From: Iodobacter arcticus
Lineage (GTDB): Bacteria; Pseudomonadota; Gammaproteobacteria; Burkholderiales; Chitinibacteraceae
NCBI RefSeq assembly: GCF_042664895.1
Contig: NZ_JBHTBQ010000018.1
Span: forward strand, 1 to 64,000
Reading direction: 5' to 3'
Length of the DNA: 64,000 bases
In this document: in pieces, positions 35,901-43,813 of the stretch
Numbering within the stretch: the first letter of the stretch is position 1
How the letters are laid out: each line of letters opens with the position of its first letter
Notes under the pieces: generated by a model
What the model was told of the DNA's origin: nothing
Seen by the model: the letters and a program-made list of their open reading frames with translations, nothing else
Database searches by the model: none
Translations under genes and position numbers: made by a program

Positions 35901-36077
35901 TCCTATCAACTTAAGCAAAACCCGCGAGGCACGATGCTTTTGTAGGTTGGGTTAGCTGGTTTATTCGCCTATTGGGGCGGATAAACCAGCGTAACCCAAC
36001 GTTTAGACGCAAAAGAATGTTGGGTTACGCGATAAAGCTTGCTAACCCAACCTACAAATCCCCCTAAGTTGCTAGGA
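35901..36077. repeat. Dispersed inverted-repeat element, copy 2 (MITE/BIME-like)
   Basis: A 177-bp relative of the element at 24976-25181. It starts with the same TCCTATCAACTTAAGCAAAACC, holds TAGGTTGGGTTAGC ... GCGTAACCCAAC ... GTTGGGTTACGC ... GCTAACCCAACCTA, and ends CCTAAGTTGCTAGGA. It lies between the convergent ampC and CMD-SnoaL genes. Confidence 0.75.
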
Positions 36078-36092
36078 TTGGAGCGGTTCTCC

Positions 36093-36857
36093 CTAAGCCT
36101 GCCACGCCCGTGCAATAGCAAAGCTATCTTCAAACATCTCATAACTTTGAATTTCGCCATCCAGTACCACAAAGCGCATCACAAATGCGCCTTGATAGGC
36201 GTGGCCATTCTTGTATTGCCAAGCGAAATGCCCACGGGCAAGGGCCTCGTTTTCACCGTCGTACCAGCGATCAATCACGAATTGCGTGGCTTGGCCCGCT
36301 GCTGCGATCTGCTTTAAGCATTGCGCTACTTCTGCACGTCCCTGCCAAAGCCCAGCCCAAGGCACAATTTGCCGGTCCCCTAGAATATGCCAGCTTATGG
36401 CTTCGCTTAAATAATCTAATGGCGGCTGACCCGCGATAAAGCCTGCGATAAAGGCCTTGGCAACGGCGAGTGGGGCCAACGGGCGGCTTGGAGTATGGTA
36501 TTTTTCAAATACTTCTTTTGCCGCAAACACCGCATTCAGCGCAGCAGGAAAGCCCGCGTAAACTGCAGTTTGGATCAGCACTTCGATGATTTCTTCGCGG
36601 CTTAGCCCCACATTTAAGGCAGCTTCCAGATGTACTTTTAATTGCGGCGCAGCATTGCCCATTGCAGACAACATGGCAACGGTGGCTAGCTCTCTTTGAG
36701 CAAGAGAAAGCCCAGGGCGGGAATAGATTTCGCCAAAGCCAAATTCAATAATATAGCGGCCCAAATCGGGCGCAATATCACGCAGGCTATTAATCACCCG
36801 CTCCCCTGCCTGATCATCGACTTCTTTGAGTTTTTTCCAGCCTGATAAATTATGCAT
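36093..36857 (-). CDS. Carboxymuconolactone decarboxylase-like / SnoaL-like fusion protein
   Basis: A 254-residue two-domain protein. Residues ~1-125 form a CMD/AhpD-like helical domain (PGLSLAQRELATVAMLSAMGNAAPQLKVH, then VGLSREEIIEVLIQTAVYAGFPAALNA). Residues ~140-254 form an NTF2/SnoaL-like domain (EAISWHILGDRQIVPWAGLWQG, VIDRWYDGENEALARGHFAW). No CxxC of the AhpD type is present in the first domain, so peroxidase activity is unlikely. The ATG at 36857 has an AAGGAG site. It lies 114 bp downstream of the MerR gene on the same strand and may be its target. Substrate unknown. Confidence 0.85.
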   Translation of the reverse strand: MHNLSGWKKLKEVDDQAGERVINSLRDIAPDLGRYIIEFGFGEIYSRPGLSLAQRELATVAMLSAMGNAAPQLKVHLEAALNVGLSREEIIEVLIQTAVYAGFPAALNAVFAAKEVFEKYHTPSRPLAPLAVAKAFIAGFIAGQPPLDYLSEAISWHILGDRQIVPWAGLWQGRAEVAQCLKQIAAAGQATQFVIDRWYDGENEALARGHFAWQYKNGHAYQGAFVMRFVVLDGEIQSYEMFEDSFAIARAWQA

Positions 36858-36971
36858 GCCATTCTCCTTGAGTGAAGAGTGCATCCAAAAACGATCGCTT
36901 CAGGGCAGCCCATCCAATATCCACACATGAAGACATTTTTTATGGACGATGCTGCAACGAAGTAGCCGTTT

Positions 36972-37361
36972 TTAATGCTGCTCTGAAGAGAGTGACGCTT
37001 CCATTTGCTGATAGGTGGCGATTTTGCTGTGCAATAGCAGTAGGTTTTCCTGCAAGCTGGCAATTTGCAGCGCTAGCGTTGCGGCGTGTGTTTCTAGCAT
37101 CTCACGCCTTGGCACTACGCTTGCCAATGTCTGCCCTGCCCGCCGTAAACTGGCGTAGCGTTGCATATCCACAATACCCATGCCGGTGGCACGCAAGCGC
37201 AGCAAGAAATCTATCCAGCGTAAATCGTCCTCCCGATAACGGCGCTGGCCATTTAAGGCACGCGGCACCGCATCGATCAGGCCAATTTTTTCGTAATAAC
37301 GCAGCGTATCCATCGATAAACCACTGCGTATTGCAACTTCAGAAATGGATAAGGTCACCAT
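36972..37361 (-). CDS. MerR-family transcriptional regulator
   Basis: A 129-residue regulator. The N-terminal winged helix holds LSISEVAIRSGLSMDTLRYYEKIGLI and RRYREDDLRWIDFL; a C-terminal coiled coil (~85-125) mediates dimerisation. No metal-binding Cys pair is visible, so it belongs to the small-molecule/aldehyde type of MerR proteins rather than the metal sensors. The ATG at 37361 is chosen over 37373 because the latter lies inside the -10 box of the MerR-type promoter. It probably controls itself and the CMD-SnoaL gene. Confidence 0.88.
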   Translation of the reverse strand: MVTLSISEVAIRSGLSMDTLRYYEKIGLIDAVPRALNGQRRYREDDLRWIDFLLRLRATGMGIVDMQRYASLRRAGQTLASVVPRREMLETHAATLALQIASLQENLLLLHSKIATYQQMEASLSSEQH

Positions 37362-37368
37362 GGCCTTG

Positions 37369-37399
37369 AGCATAAAAGCTGGAGTGCACTCCAGCGCAA
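37369..37399 (-). promoter_or_regulatory. MerR-type promoter with 19-bp spacer and operator palindrome
   Basis: On the minus strand TTGCGC (37399-37394) and TATGCT (37374-37369) are 19 bp apart. The perfect palindrome CTGGAGTGCACTCCAG (37379-37394) fills the spacer. Overlong spacers with such dyads are the hallmark of promoters that MerR proteins untwist. The predicted transcription start falls at about 37362, next to the chosen start codon. Confidence 0.8.
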
Positions 37400-37433
37400 G
37401 CAGAACGTGAGCAAGGATGGTTTGGCAGCATCA

Positions 37434-38003
37434 TCAAGCAAACTTTGATAAGGCAGCAGTATCTTCAAGCACGCCATCTCCAGCTAGCCGTCCCCAGACT
37501 AAAGAGTCTCGGTAATGCCCTCTAATCAATTTATGCTCACGAAGCTGTCCTTCAAGCCTAAAACTGGCACGCTGTAACAAGGCAATTGAAGCCGCATTTT
37601 CAGGCCGACAGTATGCAGAAACGCGGCGCAGGCCAATATCTCGCCACAAAAACTGCAATAAACACTGCACCGCTTCACTGGCATAACCCTGCCCCCAATA
37701 GCGGGGATTAAAAGAGTATCCAATCTCCGCCGCGTGGCCCTCAGCATCTAGCGATGCTAGGCAGCCTCCAATCAGACGACCATCCGCTAAGACTACTGCC
37801 AAATTAAAGCTACGGCGCGTGAGGTGACTCGGCTCAGCGGCACAACTTTCCACAAAAGAGCGTGTTTGCTCAAGACTATTTGGGCCCCACTCTTGATGAG
37901 CAACCACCCGCTCATCCTTGGCATAGGCATGCACCGCTTCGAGATCAGCGCTTTGAAAATCACGCAAAGCAAGCCGCGAGGCTTGAAGCAAGATAGAAGT
38001 CAT
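37434..38003 (-). CDS. GNAT-family N-acetyltransferase (RimJ/RimL-like)
   Basis: A 189-residue acetyltransferase using acetyl-CoA. RimJ/L-type features include LALRDFQSADLEAVHAYAKDE near the start, the acetyl-CoA loop FNPRYWGQGYASEAVQ (R-x-x-G-Q/G-x-A), and LRRVSAYCRPENAASIALLQRASF. The target amine, protein or small molecule, is unknown. The ATG at 38003 is used. It is the last gene of a PilZ-SRPBCC-ArnD-GNAT group, 30 bp after arnD. Confidence 0.9.
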   Translation of the reverse strand: MTSILLQASRLALRDFQSADLEAVHAYAKDERVVAHQEWGPNSLEQTRSFVESCAAEPSHLTRRSFNLAVVLADGRLIGGCLASLDAEGHAAEIGYSFNPRYWGQGYASEAVQCLLQFLWRDIGLRRVSAYCRPENAASIALLQRASFRLEGQLREHKLIRGHYRDSLVWGRLAGDGVLEDTAALSKFA

Positions 38004-38033
38004 CAATGTAATACCTGCAAATTAACTATTTTC

Positions 38034-38945
38034 CTAAGCAGGAAACCGTGGTCCTTGCAGTGCTAGCGTGCCGCTGCGCCCTTCTAACTCGCCCATTTCT
38101 ACGCTGTGATAAGGCAGGGCGCTGGTGTCGAGCGCATTAAATAGCTCGAGGGTAGAGACTAGCTTATAGCCTTGGTCTAACCAGCCTTGGAGCAGGCGCT
38201 CAAAAGTAGGCAGTAATTTCATGCCTTCTAGCTCGGCGTGCAGGGTGTAGACATGGCCGAACTCTGGCTCGGCTGCAGTAAGTTTAAGCAGATGTTCGTG
38301 CACATTATCTGGTGTTAAATCACCCATGCCGATCAACTCATCCAAGGTAGGCAAGGTGGTGGGTAGCTGCACACAGCGTACTGGTTCACCCTTTACCACA
38401 GGCCAGAATGGATGCGTGCCGCGTGTATCCGAGGCATAAGTTAAAGCCATGCGCTGCTGATGACGATAGGCTTCAGAGTTCATTTGCCAACCCGCTGCGC
38501 CGTGGGTTTTAGCGGGTGTGCCAAATACTTCGGCAAAGCGCGCTGCGGCTAAATCAATTTGCTCACGCGTCCATGCGGCCGATTCACCCGCCACATAGTC
38601 TTGCCATTTAATGTGATCCCAGGTGTGGATGCCCACTTCAAAACCACCGGCTGCCACACTGCGTAAGATATCAGCACAGCGGCGGCCAATATCTGGGCCG
38701 GGCAAGAGCGTGCCGTAGAGCAGGGTTTGAATGCCGTAGTGCTCCACCACCGAGGTGCGGGATACTTTTTTCATAAAGCCGGGGCGAAAAACACGTTTGA
38801 TCGCACGCCCTGTGTGATCTGGCCCTAGGCTAAATAAGAAGGTGGCATCAGCCCCTAGGCGCTGCAACAATTCAACAAGACGGGGCACACCTTCACGGGT
38901 ACCGCGATAGGTATCGACATCAATTTTTAAAGCGAGAAGTTTCAT
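38034..38945 (-). CDS. arnD: ArnD-like polysaccharide deacetylase (4-deoxy-4-formamido-L-arabinose-phosphoundecaprenol deformylase)
   Basis: A 303-residue NodB-type deacetylase close to ArnD, which removes a formyl group from undecaprenyl-phosphate-linked formamidoarabinose during lipid A modification. It has the start LKIDVDTYRGTREGVPRL with catalytic Asp9/Asp11, metal-binding HTWDH, TLPTLDELIG, and VYTLHAELEG. No arnA, arnB, arnC or arnT lies near, so this may act on another undecaprenol-linked sugar or depend on distant genes. It starts 12 bp after the SRPBCC gene, in one operon. Confidence 0.88.
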   Translation of the reverse strand: MKLLALKIDVDTYRGTREGVPRLVELLQRLGADATFLFSLGPDHTGRAIKRVFRPGFMKKVSRTSVVEHYGIQTLLYGTLLPGPDIGRRCADILRSVAAGGFEVGIHTWDHIKWQDYVAGESAAWTREQIDLAAARFAEVFGTPAKTHGAAGWQMNSEAYRHQQRMALTYASDTRGTHPFWPVVKGEPVRCVQLPTTLPTLDELIGMGDLTPDNVHEHLLKLTAAEPEFGHVYTLHAELEGMKLLPTFERLLQGWLDQGYKLVSTLELFNALDTSALPYHSVEMGELEGRSGTLALQGPRFPA

Positions 38946-38957
38946 TCAGATGATTTT

Positions 38958-39512
38958 TTAATGAGTTTGTGGAGTAGAGGCAGAGGCACGCTGATCATGG
39001 CGCTTGAGCATTTCTTGCTGCATCGCGGTGAACTGCTGGCGAATCTGATTACGCATGGTATCAAGGGCAAACCCTGCCAGCAGGCTTGATTCCGGAAGCC
39101 ATTCTGCGTGGTAGCTTATCACGGTCTGCCCTAGGGCTGGTTTCAGTAGTGCGACACTTTTATAAGCTTCACTGCCGCCTACCGATGTAGCCCGGATTTC
39201 GCTAAAAGGTTTTAAATCGATATCACGCACCGATTCATACTGATAATTAAACAGGCTTAAGGGCACATTCAATGCCTGCGACACACGCAAATGATTGCCC
39301 GATTGGCTAATAATATGGCTACTGACTAATTGCGGCAAAAACTGCGGCATATGTTCAAAATCGACCATCACTTGCCAAGCCTGCTCTTTGCTTACTGCTA
39401 CGCTGAATTCGGCATCAATTTTAACCAAATCAGCCTCTTTACGTGCAGTCACCCGCACATCATTTGCAGTGGCAAAAGAGCTAAGCAGCAGCAGTAAACA
39501 CATCAACTTCAT
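38958..39512 (-). CDS. Exported SRPBCC (START/polyketide cyclase-like) protein
   Basis: A 184-residue protein with signal peptide MKLMCLLLLLSSFATAND. A single SRPBCC lipid-binding-type fold follows (SVAVSKEQAWQVMVDFEHMPQFLPQLVSS). This fold binds hydrophobic ligands, and its export suggests a role in the periplasm. The start overlaps the PilZ stop (ATGA), so translation is coupled. The ligand is unknown; undecaprenol-linked sugar or another lipid is conceivable because arnD follows, but that is inference. Confidence 0.85.
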   Translation of the reverse strand: MKLMCLLLLLSSFATANDVRVTARKEADLVKIDAEFSVAVSKEQAWQVMVDFEHMPQFLPQLVSSHIISQSGNHLRVSQALNVPLSLFNYQYESVRDIDLKPFSEIRATSVGGSEAYKSVALLKPALGQTVISYHAEWLPESSLLAGFALDTMRNQIRQQFTAMQQEMLKRHDQRASASTPQTH

Positions 39513-39826
39513 CGAATCACCTTAAGAATGGACAAGCCTAATTCGTAAATAGCCCCCTGCTCGATCTGGTGGCAACGCACTACTTTCACTCTGACCGCCA
39601 GCGGCTCTCTTGGCCCGGCACCATCTAATGGCGGCATCACAAACAAATCAAATTTCTCATCCAGCCTCGGCACATAATTGGTCTCCACTGTTAAGCCACT
39701 GACACTTAAATCGGTGCAGTTGCCATAATATGCGGGGCCATAATCAAGTGGACGGATTTTGACTTTACACTTAACGGGAATACGCAAAGCATCCCGTTTA
39801 TTGTGATCACTCATACCGGCTTTCAT
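39509..39826 (-). CDS. PilZ-domain protein
   Basis: A 105-residue cyclic di-GMP effector candidate consisting of one PilZ domain. The N-terminal RDALRIP supplies an RxxxR motif, and DLSVSGLTVE supplies the D/NxSxxG motif, both needed for c-di-GMP binding. It leads the SRPBCC-ArnD-GNAT group and overlaps the next gene. The likely output is control of envelope or surface chemistry by c-di-GMP, or a protein partner. Confidence 0.9.
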   Translation of the reverse strand: MKAGMSDHNKRDALRIPVKCKVKIRPLDYGPAYYGNCTDLSVSGLTVETNYVPRLDEKFDLFVMPPLDGAGPREPLAVRVKVVRCHQIEQGAIYELGLSILKVIR

Positions 39827-39933
39827 GCAGAAAATCCTGTTGGATGGCGATCTAAAAAGAAAGAATATCAGCTAAACTTATTTCATGCTGTGTTCATAAT
39901 CTTAGTTCGAGAATGCCTTAAGGAGGAGTAATC

Positions 39934-40152
39934 ATGTCGGATATTTCTGCAATAAAATCCTACGTTGTGAGCCTAAGCCAAGCCCTCAAACAAACCTCAA
40001 GCCAAACCAGCCAGCAATTAGAGCAAATCGCCGCAAGAGTCGCCAAAAAATCAGAAGCAGCCACCGATGTAGGGCTAGCCAGCATTCAGCGCTCAAACGC
40101 CACCAATCAAGCACTGGGTGAATATCGCAATAAAATTGATACTTTTGCTTAA
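39934..40152 (+). CDS. Small helical protein, hypothetical
   Basis: A 72-residue protein preceded by a very strong AAGGAGGAG site seven bases before the ATG. It is rich in Gln, Ser, Ala and Thr, with heptad-like spacing (ALKQTSSQTSQQLEQIAARVAKKSEAA), so it is probably one long coiled-coil helix. There is no membrane segment or signal peptide. I do not recognise the family. It sits between convergent gspE and the divergent PilZ operon. Strong translation suggests an abundant product. Confidence 0.7.
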   Translation: MSDISAIKSYVVSLSQALKQTSSQTSQQLEQIAARVAKKSEAATDVGLASIQRSNATNQALGEYRNKIDTFA

Positions 40153-40260
40153 AATAGCCAGATCAGGCCAATGGGCAAACGAAGGCGCAAAACCTCATTT
40201 TCATCCACTTAGCCGTAAGGCAATACGGCTAAATATCTAGCACACCAGAATGCTTGCAAA

Positions 40261-40299
40261 TTAAAGAAGCGCACTACGATTTATACCGTGTGCGCTTTG
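40261..40299. terminator. Terminator between the small protein gene and gspE
   Basis: The stem AAGCGCAC / GTGCGCTT with a 15-base loop is followed by TGATTATTT on the plus strand and CTTTAATTT on the minus strand. It is plausible for both converging genes, though the tails are only partly T-rich. A second perfect 9-bp hairpin lies at 40209-40232. Confidence 0.5.
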
Positions 40300-40304
40300 A
40301 TTAT

Positions 40305-41762
40305 TTAAGCATCCCGCGTAACACGTAACACTTCTTCCAGCGTAGTTTCACCTTCTAAAACACGGCGCACGCCATACTGACGCAAGCTAAGCATGCCTTG
40401 GCCGCTGGCGTAGAGCTTAATCGCCTGCTCGGTAGCGCGCTCGTGCATCATGCTGCGGATATTTTCATCGATCACCAGTAGTTCATACAAACCACTACGG
40501 CCACGATAGCCGCTTTGCTTGCATTCAGAACAACCTACGGCGCGATAAACAGGCTTATCACTGCCTAATTGCTCAGTGGTTAAGGCGTCCGGCGTATGCC
40601 ACTGACGGCAAGCTGGGCAGAGGCGACGGGCTAGGCGCTGAGCCAGTACGCCTAATAAGGATGACGCCAGCAAGAATGGCTCGATACCCATATCCACCAA
40701 ACGCGTTACCGCGCTGGCTGCATCGTTGGTATGCAAGGTTGCCAGCACCAAGTGGCCGGTTAAGGAAGCTTGCACCGCAATTTGTGCGGTTTCTAAATCA
40801 CGGATTTCCCCAATCATCACCACGTCCGGGTCTTGGCGCAAAATAGCACGTAGCGCGCGGGCAAAAGTCATATCGATCCGCGTGCTGACTTGGGTTTGCC
40901 CTACGCCATCCAGATCGTATTCGATCGGATCTTCTACCGTCATAATATTGCTGGAGTTGGCGTCCATACCGCTCATCGCGGCATAGAGCGTGGTGGTCTT
41001 CCCCGAACCAGTTGGCCCTGTCACCAAGATAATGCCGTGCGGCTGGGCGAGCAGCTTTTCTAAAGTGGCTAGCGTATCGGCGGCCATCCCCAGCTTGGCT
41101 AGGTTTAAACGCCCTGCCGATTTATCCAAGAGCCGCAATACCACCCGTTCGCCGTGGCCAGTCGGCAGAGTCGAAACCCGCACATCGACGGGGCGACCCG
41201 CAATCCTTAGGGTAATCCGCCCATCTTGCGGCAAGCGTTTTTCGGCAATATCAAGACCTGCCATCACCTTGATCCGTGACACCAGCGCCGCGTGCAAGGC
41301 ACGTTTGGGCTCGATTACATCGGCTAAGCGACCATCAATCCGAAAACGCACTACAGATCGCGTCTCAAACGGCTCGATATGCACATCAGAGGCGTTTTCA
41401 CGCAGTGCTTCGGTGAGCAGCGCGTTAATTAAGCGAATAATCGGCGCATCGTCTTCGGTTTCGAGCAGGTCTTCGATTTCGGGCATTTCTTGAGCCAAGC
41501 GCGACAGATCGAGATTTTCTTCCAGATCATCTACCACCATCGCCGCACCGCTACCCTGGCCAAATAATTGAGATAGCTGCGATTCAAACTCGGCCGCATC
41601 CACCACCGAAATATTAAGCGGCTTGGCTGCCACACGGCGTAATTCGTTGAGCGCAGAAAAATCACCGCCTTTGCGAAACAGCACTGAAACGGAATCAGCT
41701 TCATGGTGGGCATCCACCACACCACGATCTCGGGCAAAGTGGTATGGCACTAAACGACTCAT
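40305..41762 (-). CDS. gspE: Type II secretion ATPase GspE
   Basis: A 485-residue cytoplasmic ATPase that powers pseudopilus assembly. It has an N-terminal domain, Walker A GPTGSGKTTTLYAA, Walker B region DPDVVMIGEIRDLETAQ, and a zinc-binding tetracysteine (CPAC ... CSEC). It starts inside the gspD stop (ATGA overlap), so it is translationally coupled. It ends the gspC-D-E set; the usual gspF and later genes do not follow. Confidence 0.95.
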   Translation of the reverse strand: MSRLVPYHFARDRGVVDAHHEADSVSVLFRKGGDFSALNELRRVAAKPLNISVVDAAEFESQLSQLFGQGSGAAMVVDDLEENLDLSRLAQEMPEIEDLLETEDDAPIIRLINALLTEALRENASDVHIEPFETRSVVRFRIDGRLADVIEPKRALHAALVSRIKVMAGLDIAEKRLPQDGRITLRIAGRPVDVRVSTLPTGHGERVVLRLLDKSAGRLNLAKLGMAADTLATLEKLLAQPHGIILVTGPTGSGKTTTLYAAMSGMDANSSNIMTVEDPIEYDLDGVGQTQVSTRIDMTFARALRAILRQDPDVVMIGEIRDLETAQIAVQASLTGHLVLATLHTNDAASAVTRLVDMGIEPFLLASSLLGVLAQRLARRLCPACRQWHTPDALTTEQLGSDKPVYRAVGCSECKQSGYRGRSGLYELLVIDENIRSMMHERATEQAIKLYASGQGMLSLRQYGVRRVLEGETTLEEVLRVTRDA

Positions 41763-43801
41763 GGTGCAACAACCGGTTCAGACGGAGTTAGCGGCGTGGC
41801 TTTGCGCGCATCAATCACTTCAGGCAAGACCACCGCAGGCATCTCGGGCAAGAGCATGCTCGATGGGCGCTCAAAATTATTTTGCTCGGCACGTAAATAC
41901 TGATAACGATCGGACGATAAAGTACGCGTTGCATCGGCGTCTCTCAGCACAACAGGGCGCAGAAATACCATCAGATTTACTTTCTCTGATTTACGATCTT
42001 CGTAGCGGAAAAAAGCCCCCAAATAAGGAATATCGCCCAATAAAGGCACTTGGCTACGTTTATAAGTCACCCGATCTTCGATCAAGCCCCCCAGCACAAT
42101 AATCTGGCCATCATCAACCAAGACTTTAGAATCAATCGAGCGCGTTTTAGTCGCCAAACCCGCGCCATCAGTCAAGACCGATTTATCGATGCTTGATACT
42201 TCCTGATACACCGTCAGCGTAATGCTGCCGCCTTCCGACACTTGCGGGCGAACGCGCAGCTTAATACCCACATCTTTACGCTCAATCGATACAAATGGAT
42301 TGGCATTTGCACCCGATGAAGCCTGAGTACCAGTAATAATCGGAATATTCTGCCCAACCATAATCTTGGCTTCTTCATTATCCAAGGTCATTAAATTAGG
42401 CGTGGAAAGAATATTGCCATCACCGCTATCTTGTAGTGCCGAGGCAAGCACACCCAGTGTAGGCGTGCGCCCGTTCACTGGGTTGCCATTTAAGATACCC
42501 AGACTTAAACCACCAGGAATCGCAGAAGGACTTTTAGAGACAATGCCTTGAATCAGCCCCCCGAGGCCGTTTAAAGAGGATGCACCCACGGCAGAAACAT
42601 TCTCATTACCGCCAGCCAGCAGCCATTGCACACCAAAAGCACCCGCCTTAGAGACGTTCACTTCGGCAATCATCGCTTCTACATAAACCTGAGCACGGCG
42701 CACATCCAGCTTATCGATCACTGAGCGCAGATTGTTATAGATATTATCCGGCGCAGTAATCACCAGAGAATTAGTCATATTATCGGCTTGAATCATCACA
42801 TTCACGCCGCCCACTTGCACATTGGCAGCGGCAGAGGTCGGTGCAGCAGGTGCACTGGCAGGCATGCTGCCTGCCGGACTTGCCGACATGCTACTGGAAG
42901 GCGCGGTAGCAGAAGAGCCTGAATCCTGCCCGGTCATAATCCCTTTCAAGGTATTAGCCAGCTTGGCGGCTTCGGCGTTTTTTAAATACACCACATGGAT
43001 ATTGCCACCGGAAGAGCCCTGGGTATCCATGGTTGCCGCCAGTTTTTTAATTTGCTGGGCATGCAGGATGTTTTCGCTACGCACCAACAAACTATTGCTG
43101 CGTAAATCTGCTACCACCACGCTGCGCTTTACGCCTTCCACCAAGGGCGCGCTTTGATTTACGCCTTGCACCATGATTTCCGGCATCAAGCGGCCAAGGT
43201 TTTGTGCCACATCAATAGCCGAGGCGTATTTAAGCGATACCGAAAACACATCGGAGCTGGCAGGCTGATCAATGCGCTCAATAATCTGATTAAGACGGCG
43301 AATATTATCGGCGTAATCCGTAATCACCAGCGTATTGCCACCCGGATAGGCCGCAATCGTATTATTCGGGCTAATCAATGGGCGCAGGATAGGCACCATT
43401 TGCACTGCGGATTCATATTTAAGCGGGTAAACCTGCGTGACCATTTTATCGCCCGCCAGCCTCATGCTACGGTTGCCCGTACTACTGTAATGCTGCTTGG
43501 CATCCGCCTCTGGCAATACTTTCACCACACCACTTGATTCAACCGCAGTGAAGCCTTGCTGGCGTAGTGCCGATAATAAAATCGGAAATACCATTTCTTT
43601 GCTCACCGCCTGGCTAGACACGATATTCAGCGTGCCTTTTACCCTTGGATCGATGACAAAGTTTTTACCTGAAATCAAACCAATCGCTTTAATGGTTGAT
43701 TCGATATCAGCATTCACAAAATTAAGCGTGACCTTATCGTCGGCAGCAATAGATAACTGGGAGGCAAAAAGGCAAGCTAGTAAGAAGGGGCGCAGAATCA
43801 T
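41759..43801 (-). CDS. gspD: Type II secretion outer-membrane secretin GspD
   Basis: A 680-residue secretin with signal peptide MILRPFLLACLFASQLSIA. Periplasmic N0-N3 domains follow (VTLNFVNADIESTIKAIGLISGKNF, then three N-domain repeats) and a Ser/Ala/Pro-rich loop near 300-325. The C-terminal secretin domain has VPLLGDIPYLGAFFRY and a short S-domain-like tail. It forms the 15-subunit outer-membrane channel. It lies between gspC and gspE. Confidence 0.96.
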   Translation of the reverse strand: MILRPFLLACLFASQLSIAADDKVTLNFVNADIESTIKAIGLISGKNFVIDPRVKGTLNIVSSQAVSKEMVFPILLSALRQQGFTAVESSGVVKVLPEADAKQHYSSTGNRSMRLAGDKMVTQVYPLKYESAVQMVPILRPLISPNNTIAAYPGGNTLVITDYADNIRRLNQIIERIDQPASSDVFSVSLKYASAIDVAQNLGRLMPEIMVQGVNQSAPLVEGVKRSVVVADLRSNSLLVRSENILHAQQIKKLAATMDTQGSSGGNIHVVYLKNAEAAKLANTLKGIMTGQDSGSSATAPSSSMSASPAGSMPASAPAAPTSAAANVQVGGVNVMIQADNMTNSLVITAPDNIYNNLRSVIDKLDVRRAQVYVEAMIAEVNVSKAGAFGVQWLLAGGNENVSAVGASSLNGLGGLIQGIVSKSPSAIPGGLSLGILNGNPVNGRTPTLGVLASALQDSGDGNILSTPNLMTLDNEEAKIMVGQNIPIITGTQASSGANANPFVSIERKDVGIKLRVRPQVSEGGSITLTVYQEVSSIDKSVLTDGAGLATKTRSIDSKVLVDDGQIIVLGGLIEDRVTYKRSQVPLLGDIPYLGAFFRYEDRKSEKVNLMVFLRPVVLRDADATRTLSSDRYQYLRAEQNNFERPSSMLLPEMPAVVLPEVIDARKATPLTPSEPVVAP

Positions 43802-43813
43802 GGGTTTAACAAC

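Noticed and set aside
40990..41493. 167-residue ORF antisense to gspE
   Set aside because: Shadow frame of gspE without independent support.
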